A stretch of 64,000 nt of DNA from Plantago ovata (GCA_028274465.1 CM051456.1:18379745-18443744); one strand, 5' to 3'. Shown: positions 38,486-51,689, counted from the first letter of the stretch. The notes: a model not told the origin generated them from the sequence alone. A program made the numbers and translations.

Positions 38486-39056
38486 GGTTTTTTTGCGCCG
38501 TCAAACACTCCTTAGAATTTATGAAAATAAAAAAATTAAGAATTTAACAAATCTATATAAAATACTAATAAAATAAAAATAAAAATAAATATTTTAAAAA
38601 ACATCATCATCTTATCTAAAACTCCGATACCGAAATTTTTTTCAATACCAGAGCTCCGACAAAGCTCCACGTCGGAGCTATAACAACTCCAATGTGGAGT
38701 TGTAACAGCTCCGATTTTGAGTTGTTAGCTCCTGATCAGAGCTATCTGTTAGCTCCGATCGGAGCTAACAACGGCTCCAAAAGCGGAGCTAATTGCAGCT
38801 CCAACCAATTTGGAGCTGCAAAAGCTCCAAATCTGCGAGCTCCGATCTGGAGCTCTGCAAGCTCCGACGGAGCTTGCTAAACTCCGGTACCATAATTATT
38901 TTTCGGTACTGGAGCATTGGGGAAGAAGATGGTTAAAATATATATTTTTTAGATATGTTTTTAGTAAGGTTTTTTTTTTTTAATTACATATTTTTTATTT
39001 TATTTTGAGAAAACTTATTTATTTTCATTAGGACTTGTTTGGTTAAGACTTAAGAG
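38486..39056. mobile_element. TIR element with an AGCTCC hairpin-array core (copy 1)
   Basis: The core (about 38640-38925) is a chain of short palindromes built on AGCTCCGA and its inverse: GCTCCGATCGGAGC, AGCTCCAACCAATTTGGAGC and GCTCCGATCTGGAGC. It is bounded by ACCGAAATTTTTTTC on the left and GGTACCATAATTATTTTTCGG on the right. AT-rich arms surround it, and the outer ends resemble degenerate inverted repeats (GTCAAACACTCCTTAG and GGACTTGTTTGGTTAAG). The same architecture occurs at 61.3-61.9 kb. It has no coding potential. Confidence 0.5.
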
Positions 39057-39776
39057 TGTTTTAGGTGATGGTAAAGTTGTAATTAAGTGTTGATCATTTT
39101 GAACTAAAATGTAATTATGAAATTTTGGTTGTTTTTGAAACCACCGTCTTAGTAGTTGTTTCTTATAAGCCATTTTATGTTATGGGGAATGACGGGTTTT
39201 TTTTTTTCAAATCAAAATCACACATGCATGATACTGACATTTCTTCAGTGGACAATTAATCGAAACATTTTGGGAAAAATGTATATACCTAAATCATAAT
39301 CTTAATTAAAACCTACTTTAAGCAAAATTATGTCCTTCTAATAATGATTACAGACTACTAGCTAGCTTGATCAACCCTAATCCTATGACAAAATGATTTG
39401 ATTTTTAGTATACACCAAACATGGCTCTCACATGGGACTTTAATTTTCAAATTAACATATTCATACTTTTGAACTAATACTTATTAAGTGGTGGGGTTTT
39501 GTATTAATTAAATAAATTTGTTTTCAAAGCTGCAAATTGGGCAACTCAAAATATTCAAAAAGTGCATTTAAGTCCCATTTATGACTTTTTAATTTTATTT
39601 TTCCTGTGATATTTTAGTAAACTTTGCCGATTTGTGTTGCCTCGGAGAATTCTCTGCGTGCATGGGATGTCACTAAAAAATGACTTTCTTGCTTTTGTGT
39701 CTCCATGACTTTACCATTATAACAATTTGAACCCCATAGATTCATTATTGTCGAGTGGCCCAAAAGTTCGGTTATA
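39057..39776. other. Intergenic DNA, no gene seen
   Basis: AT-rich sequence with poly(T) runs. No gene or repeat family was recognised. Confidence 0.5.
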
Positions 39777-40033
39777 CTCCCTCCGTTCTTTCAGAAGCTT
39801 CCTGGTTTGACTTTTTCGGTCAACAACTTTCAACTTTGACTCTCGATTAATCTTAAACTATAATGATAAAGTATTTAACGAGATTATATTATGAAATATA
39901 AAACCTAAATTTTCATAATATAATTTCGTCACATACTTTATCATTATAGTTTAAGAGTAATCGAGAGAGTCAAAGTTGCAACCTGTTGACCGAAAAAAGT
40001 CAAAATAGGAAGCTTTTGAGAGAACGGATGAAG
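39777..40033. mobile_element. Stowaway-type MITE (Tc1/mariner)
   Basis: The left end CTCCCTCCGTTCTTTCAG and the inverted right end (AGAACGGATGAAG) are flanked by TA on both sides (39775-39776 and 40034-40035), the Stowaway target duplication. The whole 257 bp folds back on itself: TGGTTTGACTTTTTCGGTCA on the left pairs with TTGACCGAAAAAAGTCA on the right. It is non-coding. Confidence 0.9.
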
Positions 40034-40035
40034 TA

Positions 40036-41650
40036 TAGTAAGTCAATGATGCATGCTTCGATTGGTTTTCCTTTCGGTCAAGCGCCAAAACCCAACAACC
40101 CCCACCCCTGCAGTAACATGAAACTTGGAACCGGCAACTGTCACCGTTATTGGCATGCAATGTAGTAGTAATCAATTTATGCAGTAGTAAAGATTTTGGG
40201 AGTAAAAGTTCGAAGGCTGAAACAATATCTTAAAACTTAGAGTCAAATTTCTTTCGGAAGTTTTCATGCGCACTCCCTAGGTTGAGAGTGTTCTATTATG
40301 TATTGAAATCTTGGTGCATGAATGCTTATCTCAAAGATACTTCTTCGACTTGTACATATCTTGTAATTATGGAATAGTTCCCATATCGCCATGTCAAAGG
40401 AAATGGACAAAGATGGTTCAAATGAGCAAAATGCACTACTACATAGTTAGCAAGTATTTTGACTCTTGAGTAGTTGCATTTGTGATACACATGCAATTCG
40501 ATCGTATGGACCACGTACACAAGTATCTTCAAAGCTCTCAATTGCCCTATAAGAAATTAAATGTAGCCCTAATTAAACATTGCACTTTGTTTGTGTTTCT
40601 AGTGTCCGTTCCAAGTCAGAAGGGGAAACAAATGTGAATGTCTCTGTCTCGCAAGTTGACTTTGTGCGGTTTCCATTTTGATCAACACAAATCTTGACTC
40701 CTATGGGAGGGATTTCCATCTCTGAGTGCATAGTGTTTGGACTACTTAGATAAATTTGGGGAATATTACACATGGAATTCACATCTTTCATATCTTCACC
40801 AACATGTTGGTTCTCCGGGATTTCTCCTGACAAGAGTTGCCTTCTATCCCGGACTGCCTTTGGATCTCTAGGACACAAGAAAGCAAGCACTAACGACTAG
40901 TACTATGAGTAGGAAGGACTTCTGGACTAGACTTTCTCTTCTAGATGGAGTGCTTGGTGGACAAAGACAAACAATGAGTTGATAGATATAGTATAGATAA
41001 AGGGAAAGGCGACCAACAAAGAATTCCGTAGAGAGAAGAAGAGTCTATGTGGAATCAATGACAGTCTCTTCTGAAGGCCGACAATCCAATCCTAATTTCC
41101 ATCCGTAGCAGTGGTATCGGAGGTGAATCTTGTATTTATTAATATGACCCCTGTTGAGCCAAATTTTCATGACATGACAATATGAAGATACATGAATTAG
41201 GAACAAATGGGAATGAATAAAATTTGAGTGTAAAGGAGATAGGTAGCGTCAAAATTTTGAACAAGCTCACCAAATCATAGTACTTGATTGTTCGCATAAG
41301 ATGTTCCACCCAAAATGTATTAAACACTCGAGTTCAAAAGATGAGCCAAAAATACTCATTTTGTGAAACTTCACTGATAAGTGCCGTAATTCCATACTAA
41401 GTGGAGGAGGAGGATCGTCTGGAGGAAGCGCTCCAAAGACCAAACGAGAAGGTTTGAAGTGGTTTTCACCTCAAATCTCACAAACAAATCTCCCCTCCCC
41501 AAACCAACCGTGTGGTATAGGGCAAAGCAACCAGACCATATGAGGACGACAAGAAAGATTATAAGTAAACTCCCTTAAGAAAAAGATGACGTCAGCATCC
41601 ACATCATCTCCCAAACTCCAGCTTGTACATTCCCCCTTTAAGTACCTCCA
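40036..41650. other. Intergenic DNA upstream of the CCT gene, with one weak reading frame
   Basis: A minus-strand frame at 40573-40890 (105 codons, containing RDRRQLLSGEIPENQHV and VSPSDLERTLE) is not recognised and may be a leftover exon or chance. The proximal promoter of the CCT gene (41560-41776) contains a (CACT)n run at about 41727-41752, and CT-rich sequence precedes the start codon. Confidence 0.4.
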
Positions 41651-41776
41651 TTGCCAACTAAGTTTTTTATCACAAGACCAAAACAGAATCAAGTTTCCCT
41701 TTCATTATTCATCTCTCTTAATTCTCACTCACTCACTCACTCACTCAACACAAAACCTCCTCAAAACCTCAAAGAA

Positions 41777-42989
41777 ATGTTTAGCCAAAACCATAACCAG
41801 CTCTACTATGACTACTCCATGGACTTCAATGCCGAATTCCCATTACCCGAAACCACCACCGCATTGCCACCGTCTCCAATGATCCTACCTCCTCTCTCCA
41901 TTCCCGACCACGATTCCATATCCGCGCTGAGATCAGAGATTGGATACACCAGCAGCGGCTGCAGCAGCTATGGCGGTTCTCCTAGTTCGGTCACACATAG
42001 TCCTACTTTGTTGCAGAGGAGCATTAGTAGCCACTCTCTTCAGAAGGGCAACTCGGAAGCCTACTCCCCCATGAATTATTCGGCTCAATGTTACTTTGAT
42101 TTGGAAACCAGCTCTGTTAGGAAAGCATTGAGCACCGGTGATCTGCAGGTAAACAATTGATGGAAAACTGCATGAACATTCAACGTGTTATATGTAACTG
42201 CACCATATCTACTTGTGTGTTCGTAGGAAAACAAAACGAGCATATAACGTGCAATAAAAATAACGTAGAAGATTACACAGATTTTACATGTAACACATGC
42301 AGATTTCTATATTAAAATGACAACAATAACAAATACATAAACATAATGGCAATGTAACAGGGCATCAACATACCGCAACGCAGTCAACGTTCCAATAGTC
42401 CATTGGCGAATGAGACTAGCATAATCGAGAGCATGAACAGAGCCACTCGATACAGTCCAGAGGAGAAGAAAGAGAGAATCGAGCGTTACAGAAACAAGAG
42501 GAACCTCAGAAACTTCAACAAGAAGATCAAGGTTCATTACCTATTCCTTCCTACTTACATGTGTTACATTCAACAATGTCATAATGGAAGAGAAGGAAAA
42601 TAACCTGATGTGAAACTTATCACATTGGCAACACATTATCAGCTTATCACTGTTTATTGTACTAAGAATACTATTGGAGTTCACAGTGTCTAATATACAC
42701 GTGTGCCTCACACTTTGTGGAATTTAATTATGTTCACATGTCATAATGATTTTCATTATATTGGCTTTTCTAGTTCAAAACTCACATCAAAGTTTATGTC
42801 AACTAGTATGAGTGCAGGAAGACATTAGCTGATAGCAGGCCACGGATAAGGGGAAGGTTCGCGAGGAATGATGAAATCGAGAAGACAGCTCAAAGTGAGT
42901 GGGATGGTACAGGTGCCGAAGAATATGAGGAGGAAGAAGAGAACTGGATTCATCTTCTTGACTCATTTTCAGCTAATCTGATACCTTAA
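41777..42989 (+). CDS. CCT-motif family (CMF) transcription regulator, CONSTANS-like without B-box
   Basis: Three exons, 41777-42148, 42361-42531 and 42807-42989, give exactly 242 codons (241 aa) with clean GT-AG junctions. The N-terminus is rich in Ser, Tyr and Pro; a conserved block SVRKALSTGDLQ (residues about 113-124) precedes the CCT domain at about 154-200 (RYSPEEKKERIERYRNKRNL, FNKKIKYECRKTLADSRPRI, RGRFARNDE). The tail is acidic. CCT domains give nuclear localisation and bind NF-YB/NF-YC and DNA; relatives act in flowering, light or carbon responses. There is no B-box or receiver domain, so it belongs to the CMF group and not to true CO or PRR proteins. A longer frame extends upstream to 41651, but the ATG at 41777 fits the conserved start and the CT-rich leader before it. 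The exact orthologue is uncertain. Confidence 0.9.
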
Positions 42990-45945
42990 AGTCAAGAGTT
43001 TCCATAGATTTTTATGTTTAGGAGCTCTTTGCAACAGTTAGTTCTTGTTAATTAGTTATGAACTTTGTAAGAAGTATGTATGTCACATGCAAAAGTTGCA
43101 AGTAGCTTAATGTAATTACAATTATTGCAGTACTCTATCACAATGGCTATCCCAGTTTCCATAGCTTCATAAAGAGTTGTTTTTTTTTTTTTTTTTGAAA
43201 GATGTTAATTAAAGGTTAAACAGGAAACTGAAATCCCTCAATATTTGGGGCACACGCAGCTTGCGAGTGGAGCCCACATGAAACGATAGAACAAATCGAA
43301 TTAAACTAACTCCATACATCGTGTTAGGAGTTACCAGTGCGACTCTAATGCTTGCACTTTTAGAGCAGAATGAAAAGTGCAAATTGCATGGAAAAATCGA
43401 CAGGCACAAAGTGAGTGATGATAAGATAAGAGTAAGACCATCTAAGGGCACATTCGTCCCATAACAAAGAGGTTTTGTTAATGGTGTTTTGCAAATAATA
43501 GTGGCTAGGCTTATAGATTTCAGAGGTCAATGCGTAGTAGTGGCTTTGCATGAGTGAAAAAGATTCGAGAATAGCAAAGTTGAGTTCGTATAGTAATCAT
43601 TAGTATTTGTGGAAAAATGAGTGTTTGAGATGATCATGAGATAAATTTGCTGTAACCATGGGGTAAGCTGTTGAAAAGAATGAATGGGGGTATAATGTGA
43701 TTAGACATCTAATATGAAAGTTGACATGATTTGACGCTTCCTAAGTAGTCTTACCCTCAGATAAAACCTCCAAATTACTGCACCGAAAGGTAATACTAAT
43801 ATTCTCGTGCACTTGGTCTTTCTATAAACAAAACACAAATACTGTACTTCTGCGTGCTATCTTTGAGCAAAACTAGTCTTCCCAAGCGAGCACAGCTAAC
43901 CACTACACGGTTGCACAACGAACTTTATGCAAGTGCTACTAAACTAGCCGAGTCCAACATCTCACACCTCGAACTCAACACGAATAGTACTCTATCCCGA
44001 GCTTGGTTCAGTCATTAAGAAAGCCCGAAACTAAGAAATTTGGAACTCAAGAGTCAAGCACTGTGACTAAGCTCGAATTCTACATGTTTGGAACTAACTT
44101 GCTCAAGGGTAGTTGAATAAATGGGTCATAATTTTGCTGGGAAACAAAATTAACATGAACCGACGTTTACAAATACATATAGGCATTCCTCGACTATGAA
44201 AGAGTCTAGCCATACTCGGACTGATAACAAAATAAACTACTAATGAAGCTCGAGATGGAGTCAAAGACTTTATGATATGGAGCCGAATCCTCGTTTAGGC
44301 TTACCCAAGAGGCCACTTAATTGTCAAGCAAGCGTATTCATGTAATTTACAAAGACCTTAAATGTTAGGAATAACCAAACCACCACCTACTCGGTAACCT
44401 TCCCTAAGTTGCAACTGTATAAATAATGGTCCAACCATCTAACATCCACATGCTTAATCTCCCCACCTGACTCAGGACAATTGTCCCACAATCAAGGAAA
44501 ATTATGACACCATTATCATTTGTAATACTAATTAATTCTCGAAAAAAGGGAGCTTACGAAACTCATGCGAAACCTCGTGTTTAGCTTTAAGAGCCACACA
44601 CTGCATTTTATATTGCAAAAGGCAATACATTTCACAATCTCTTCATGCTAATCATTTGGTCTCTCATGTTACTGAATCATTAGTTTCAGTAAACAAATCA
44701 TTAATAATGTGAAACCATCTCTTGCAGCTATTTTCACCCAGAATCTCAATCTACAAGTGTCTAAGTAAAGGCTAATGATTGTGTAGCTGGCCCCTAGAAG
44801 TGGGGAGAACGGCGGTCGGTTCTTGCCGGCAGTGGGTAATCCACTATGTTTAGCAAAAGTCATGTGAGAAATTATGCCTACTAAACTAAGTATCAAAAAG
44901 TTAACTAAGATTATGCTTATTGGTTAATGGTTATAGCCCTATAGATCAATCACAAAATCAAACCTGGACATCATAAAACCCACCATTATACTCGAAACTG
45001 AACAAAAGTTCAGCATTTCCGAACCAAAATCAAGAACTAAGCATATGGCATAAACTAGAACAAATAAACAATCTCCTTGCATGGTGAAGGTTCATCCTTT
45101 GTCTGCATAACTAACGCATTATCATGAATGAGAAGGAAAAAGAACATGTTATTAAGAAACAGAAAAGCAACAGTTACAATTTCAAACAGGCATGGCAGTT
45201 CTAACATATGCAAGAAAGTAAACCAATCAACCTATGGGCAAGAGAAGTGAAACTGGTAGTAGAATTACAAACCCATGCTTCCATTAACAATCTCTCGGCA
45301 TGCGACATTTAAAGTAGTATTAAAAAATAAATGCAAAGTAACAAGTTGACAGGATCCAAGAAGATTACCTGAGGACAGAAAATGTTGGATCCAATTGCTT
45401 AGCAATAATAATAAGCAATCTAAACTATGATAAAAGCCTATGCTAATGAGTCCCTATAGTTTTGGGAAAGATACTCTATAAGGAAAAAAGCAATTGACAG
45501 CAGCCGTTCTATCTGCATTATTTTAACTTGAGGAAGAGCAATTAGGTCCCTCTTGAGAAAGAATGTCCAGGCACATGGGAAGCATTACCTTTCAATGAAC
45601 AAGTAACAGTTAAAGCTAGTAGTTGGCTTTCAAAATATTTCAATCATTCATGCAACTGCACTGAATCATTATTGAACTCAATCAACCATCAAAAGAGTAA
45701 GACCCTTTTCGATGTCCTAAGAGCCATAGAGGAAAGGTAATTATAGTTAACTTGACATGAACTTTTCTACATTCAGCTCTTCCATTTCAAGCTCAATTGC
45801 ACAGACTTCTCCAATTCATTGTGTTAGACATGACAGATTAGGGACACACGTGAGGCCATACAGACCTGTTTCCCGTTCTCTATCCTCTGTCACTAATTAA
45901 TCCAGTTTCGAATTCGATTATGGTTGTTTCTCAGTTTAACATCCA
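42990..45945. other. Intergenic DNA between the CCT gene and the RPP30 gene
   Basis: The first 150 bases are the CCT gene 3' UTR. A poly(T) run at 43180-43196 followed by about 350 bases of unusual sequence may be the tail of a minus-strand retroelement. The remainder is AT-rich DNA without recognisable exons. No gene was supported. Confidence 0.45.
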
Positions 45946-46344
45946 TTCTAAGACTCACTCCAGCAGCATTGTACAGCTGCTGGAGTTGCTGGTGAGACGC
46001 TCACCAGCTGAGTGGAACCTGTCTCACCTCGCACCCATTTTGGGGTGAGATCTTTTTTTTTAAATACTTTCTTTTTATGTTTTATGTATTTTCTTTGTTC
46101 ATAACATTATGGTATATATTATTTTATTTTTTTAGTTTCAAGGAACAATGCGTCCAACACTTCACAAGAAGAGTGTATAATTTATATCAATATAGTATTT
46201 TTTTTATAAATTAATGTGATTTTTGTTCTTATTTATGAGAAGTTTATGTAATTTAATCGAATTTAAAATAAAATATGTGATGTAACTGAAAAATAAAGTT
46301 AAAAACGAAATGGGAAAAGGTAGGTTTTACTGCTGGAGATTCTA
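45946..46344. mobile_element. MITE candidate with CTCCAGCAG termini
   Basis: The left end (TCTAAGACTCACTCCAGCAG) is mirrored by CTGCTGGAGATTCTAAA on the right, an imperfect inverted repeat of about 18-20 bp. Just inside the left end lies a perfect 10-bp hairpin, CTCCAGCAGC and GCTGCTGGAG, separated by 8 bp. The interior is AT-rich and non-coding. Superfamily and target duplication were not established. Confidence 0.5.
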
Positions 46345-47178
46345 AATTTGTATGATGAACGCACACAAGAACATTCGACCCAAAAAGAAAAAAGAAAAAA
46401 AAAAACCTAGAAACCAATCCTGCCACCGAAGCAATATACTCATAATCAGCCCCAACTCAAACTGCTGTCGATCAATATATAAGTTTCTAATCTGTCATCA
46501 TAACTCATAAGTCATTGACCAACAAGCATGAATTGACAATATAAATTCTTTTCTCTCAGTTTAAGAGGCCAACAGCTTACTCTGTCCAAATACATCCAGA
46601 CAAACAGACCACCCTCAAGTTACTTCGCCAAGTCCAGTATGGAAATGCTTTAAGAAAACATTAAGACAGGTTCACTGTTTACCACAGTGAGGGTTTGTGC
46701 CAAGAAATATCTAAGTGGAGTTACATTTGAATTTCGAACATGTTTGGGAATACGCCACTTATGTTGGCAGATAATATACATGGACGGATGGAGTGTAAGA
46801 CAGTGGGATAGACCAGGAGAGGAGAGAAAAAGGAAACATTGGTTTTCTGGAGCCCTCGCAAAGACTATGGTCCTTGAATGTGCAGATGATGGTGAGTTTC
46901 AAGGCCAGAAACCACAAAATAATCGAGTTATCATAGGTGAACCTTCCAGAAAAATAGTTAAACTTGCAGAATTGAAGATTTAAACTATTCCATACGGAAT
47001 TTAAAAAAAAAAACAATTATAACAAAATTGAACACTATTTAGGATGATTGAGCAAAACTACAACTAATAGTAGTAAAGAAGCAACTCTAAACCTATATTT
47101 CAATTGCCACACATAATTAGTAAACAGAACTTGTATCATGAATTTATGAGAGGAATCTTACAAAATAATTAGTGGCTT
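46345..47178. other. Intergenic DNA downstream of RPP30
   Basis: No conserved exon was recognised. The part next to 47178 should contain the RPP30 3' UTR (minus strand). Frames at 46687-46983 (plus) and 46759-47016 (minus) are unremarkable. Confidence 0.45.
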
Positions 47179-50100
47179 CTACTTCCGAGGTTTCTTCTTA
47201 AGGGGCTTGTGGTTCAAAAAATGCTTGAAAGGAAACAAGAAAGGTTGACGGAGTTGGTTTTGTTTTCTTCTCTTTCTTCCTGCAAGTGATAAAGACATTT
47301 TATTGTCACTAGAAAAATAATGTATGTTATTATAACTCAAGGATCAAGATAACATTGGCATAAATGAAAAACTAGGTAACTTAGAACCAATACAGATGAT
47401 AAAGTAACAATACAATCCAAAGCCAGTTAACTAACATAAAAGAGCTCCTACAACTGGAGTTCGATAGGAAGTACTAATATAGAATAAAAAAGGACAAACA
47501 ATAGAACATACCTTCTGAAGATTTAACGTGGACTTGACAACTTGGTACAGACCCATTCTGCCTGCAGTCAGCCATCATGTCCTCTGAGTTTGTATCCTTC
47601 AACTTTAGTTTAAGATCTAAGCACTCTATGGAGAGCAAGTCTTCAAATGCAGCACTGCCATTAATTGCTTCCTTATGGTGTTGTTCATCCTCCGCATAGA
47701 GAGGCTGTGTAGTTTCATCAGCTGATTCCAATAATGGCCCTCCATTTTTACTGTCAATCTTGTTTGTAACTTCATCCACTACCACCCCTTTCTCAATACA
47801 CATCCCCACGTTAGAATCTGCATTACCTTCACCTTTAGCTGTGGCAACAAAAGCTTGTTCATCAGGTAATACATTTTCTTCACTCCGTTGTGACTGTGTA
47901 TCTCGCATTTGTGTTTCAGCTGCAACATGTACGTCCAACACATGTTGCAAATTCTCACTTGAAATTGATATAGCTTCCCCAGAATTGGTACAGGCAGTCA
48001 TATGAGCGGGATCATATGATGATAAATTTTTAGAACCACATGCCTCAATTATATTTAGAGTAGTTTGATGGCTTTCTGTTATATTTACCTCAGGCACCAG
48101 TTCTTTATCAGCGGAATCTGGTGAAATGCTTAATTCTCGTGATATGGAGGCTTCATAAATTTCTGAAACACTGCGTGATGGACTTTTTTCACCAGGAATA
48201 AATATTTCGGCACGTTCAGGAATGCTCTCTAGACTTGCAGGCATGTTATCTGGACCTTTGAGTGTTTCACGAACAGTAACAGCCTCCTTAGTCTGTTCTA
48301 CAGATGTTTCATTGCTCAAATCTGGAAGCTCTGGGGCAGCCTTAGTCAGAGGCAATATATCTTTGATCTGCAGACCATGTGCAGGCAGGCCATTCATAGT
48401 TGAGCTGAAATCTATGGCTTTTACAGGTTTTTTTGTTGTGCTGGAGAATGCTTTCTTCAGGTCATCTAGTAGTAAGTCTCCATCACCACTAGATATAGGA
48501 TCCCACTTAAGCCATTCTTCAGTCGAATATTTATCTGGATTAATTTGACTACCTGATGGCATAACTTCAACCTTAACAGCCTCCTTATAGAAATGTTTTT
48601 TTCTTAGTGCATTAGCTAGGAGAGATCTAACAGAGCAAAGAAAAATAAAGTAGACAGATCAGTTGGTGATAATAGAACTAAAAAAGAAAAATCCATGGCA
48701 TAAATCCTCATAACATACCGACAATTTTTGGAAATTGCTGCTTTAGCACGCTCCATTGGCAATCCAAGCAGTGAGGCAAGATTTGCCACGTCTTGTGGAC
48801 CCCTAAGTTCAGTCAGGGAAGTGGCAGCACTAGAGAAAATTATGTTCTTTCCTCGTGTCCAATCAACTAGTAACTGAAAGATTACAATATTAGCACGATT
48901 TACAAAAGATAAATTCAAAAAGAAACAAATACCTCTTTCAGTCATGGACAGGCAGGGAGAATACATGAACATAACTAAGATAGTAAAAATAGCATACCCA
49001 GTATGTGCCAATATTGATTGGAAACCAACAACTATAATATCGTTAAATCAGGGAGAATATAACTTCATGTTCAGGTACACATCACAATCAGCCATGGTTG
49101 ATCCGATAAAAAATTCACAAAGTGAACCAAAACCTATGAATACCATGTCAACTCTTTCCCATAAGACATGTATATGATTGCAAATGGGGATGGCTGTTTT
49201 ACCAAACAATTGTCAATGAAGCAATTATACTAAATGATTAAATCGAATCTTAATGACAAGAAATAAACTGAGATGGCAAATGTCTAAACCTGTCCAAGAC
49301 ATGACAGTGTGCTATTACAGCCTACAAGTTAATACATTTGCGTTGTCCATTATATCATGAACTACCATCTAAACTTACCCCAGCATCTAAAAAGACACAG
49401 TTTATATAATAAAGTCGCAAAATGCAGCTAGGCTGCCTGATATGATATATGAAATGACCCATTAGAGGGCAGAGATCTAGCATCAACTGAAAGCTTGGCA
49501 CTGTTTTCTTTGTTCAGACTTGAGAGGTTACACTGCAGCATAAAGTATATTTTATCATGTACTATCATCAATTAGCACAAAATTGAGGTACTGCAGTTAT
49601 TTGTCCTGTATAGAGACTGTGTTTATTAAGTTCTGGAGTTTTTTAAAGCACAGAAGTTGTGAATCTTTTGATGTCCTGTACCTGAAATCCTATCATGTTC
49701 ATAACCATGGAGAAAACATTTGACTTTCCCTCTCCCCTAGAAAATTTTTTGGAAGTAATCTTGAAGTTGGTTTTATAAAATAACGTATCTGCTGATCAAT
49801 ATGCTAATTGAAGTGTGTATAGTTTGTACCCCTCCTCTAGGAAACATTCTGTGTGCATATACAAGCATTGCTTGAAACAGATGTCAATGGCATTCTATTT
49901 CCATAAATCAGAGAATATCACATACCAACCGACCAAATCATCCACTCAAACATACAGTCAGCTGCTGGCTAAAGCAGTTCATTACCCTTCATGTTCTATC
50001 TAATTTCTAACATGTACAAAAATCTGATAGTGATCACAATCATGATATGCTAGGCATCATTTATCACGTGAAAAGAAAACATAGGTAGTATATAATGCTA

Positions 50101-51199
50101 TAAAAAAATAAGTTGCAACGGAAATTAAAATTCATCAAACTCACCTTGCAATTGGATATAATCTGCCGTCTTGATTGTGCATCGGCAATAAGGCCAGAAT
50201 ATGTAATCTCAAAGTACACACCCCTCTGCACAAAAACAGGCTAAGAATGTGAAACAAAGGCAGAGAAACTTCAAATTTCTCAAATCAAGGATTGTCAAGC
50301 AAAACTTAAATCAATTTCTAATCAACCAGTATGACTATTAATGCCACACTGTTACAACTTACAAGTACCACCTATATTAAGGAAAAAAGTGTACAGTATT
50401 GTACTAATACATGATTATTTTCTAGGACAGCCCTTACTAGTTACTACTATTCGATATGTTGCAGTGCTAAACAACCTCTATCAATTAGCATCAATTCATC
50501 ATCTAGCCCTGCCAATCCAAAGCTACCAAATGTGCAAGTCTTAATTCAAAATATGGAGCAGATAAGCGCAAAGCAATCAAGTAAGAGACCTTTACAGCAG
50601 CTTTAACCATAGGTTGCTTCAATCTAAACGGCAACTTCTCCGCGAAATCAATGGCGATTATGTCCACCTGACATGCATTCAACACAAAAATATCAAACAG
50701 CTGATAGAGCAACAATAATATACTATAACAAACTCAATTACAGATAAACAAAACAAACCTCTGAGGTCTGGCAAGCTTGATCAAAGGCATTCTGGTTCAT
50801 CGGCTTAGCAGCAACAATGTCATAGCTCCTCAGGATCGGGTTCCCCGAATTGAGCCCCGAAGCTTGAGACGGATTATCAACCACCACAGTTAAACGAGTG
50901 TATTGACGGAAAGGAGAGGAAACAGGAACGCTTAACAAATTACGGTGAAACTCGACTGAGGCGAGGAAAGCGGAAGAGGAGGAGATATTGGAAGTTAATT
51001 TGGGGATAGGGTAAGGAGGCGTGCAGCAGCGGTGTGAGTCGGACATTACGCCTTTGAGAGTGCGATTGTAGGCCACGCCGGTGTAGCCGAGCTCCATGGC
51101 TTTCAGGGTGAGCTTTAGGCGGCGCATGTTTAGGGAGGATTTGTCAGTGACGTAGCGGTCGGACTCGAGGTATGGGATGTTCAGGTCGAAGTAACCCAT
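47179..51199 (-). CDS. RPP30: RNase P/MRP protein subunit p30 (RPP30 family)
   Basis: Exons on the minus strand are 51199-50759, 50667-50590, 50225-50145, 48873-48719, 48626-47512 and 47279-47179, all GT-AG. They sum to 1971 nt and 656 aa. The first 270 residues show the RPP30 TIM-barrel (PHP-like): MGYFDLNIPYLES, AMELGYTGVAYNRTLKG, SYDIVAAKPMNQ, VDIIAIDFAEKLPFRLKQ, GVYFEITYSGLIAD, GKNIIFSSAAT and DVANLASLLGL. RPP30 is a subunit of nuclear RNase P and MRP, which process pre-tRNA 5' ends and rRNA. The remaining 370 or so residues are a low-complexity, acidic, plant-type extension, ending in a very basic tail (KPLKKKPRK). Arabidopsis has a single orthologue (recalled as GAF1), essential in gametophytes. 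The tail's role is unknown. Confidence 0.92.
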
Positions 51200-51689
51200 T
51201 GCGGCGGAGCGGCGGTGGCGAGAGGAGCGAAAACAGTGGAGCTTTGCGAGCTTGTTTTTGTTCAGTTTTTTAGGTATTTATATTTTCTTTATTTATTTTA
51301 CATTTTTTAAAATTATTATAGATTAAATTAGTTAATCGTATGTTTGTTTGGGTGAGGCTCAGCCCGTTTATAACTAAAGCCCGAGATTATATTGTAGCTG
51401 AATTTATTGCACATTTGCACTGGTTGAACCACCCTTTGAACTTAAAACAGCCCGGTAATTCGGTATACTGGTTGAAACTATGAGTCTATGACCATAAAAT
51501 TTTAGTGAACCCCTCCGGTTTCCATAAGGGGAACTTATTTGCAACCATAATAAGCTGGATTGTGATCATTGCTTCCAAAATTTTAGTGAACTCCAACGCC
51601 CATTGTGATCATTGTGGAGTAATATTGGAATGTGCAATCCATGGGAAAGTAACCGCATAAGCTGGATTGGAGCTTCATAGAAATTTCTT
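51200..51689 (-). promoter_or_regulatory. Upstream region of RPP30
   Basis: The gene's leader and promoter must lie here. The first 50 bases are GC-rich; beyond 51250 the sequence is AT-rich. No definite TATA box was assigned. Confidence 0.35.

Noticed and set aside
38692-38880. 62-codon frame rich in Ala, Ser and Asn
   Set aside because: Produced by the AGCTCC repeat array; not a gene.
44669-44896. 75-codon minus-strand frame near 44.7 kb
   Set aside because: No conserved motif and no splice-linked partner exons.
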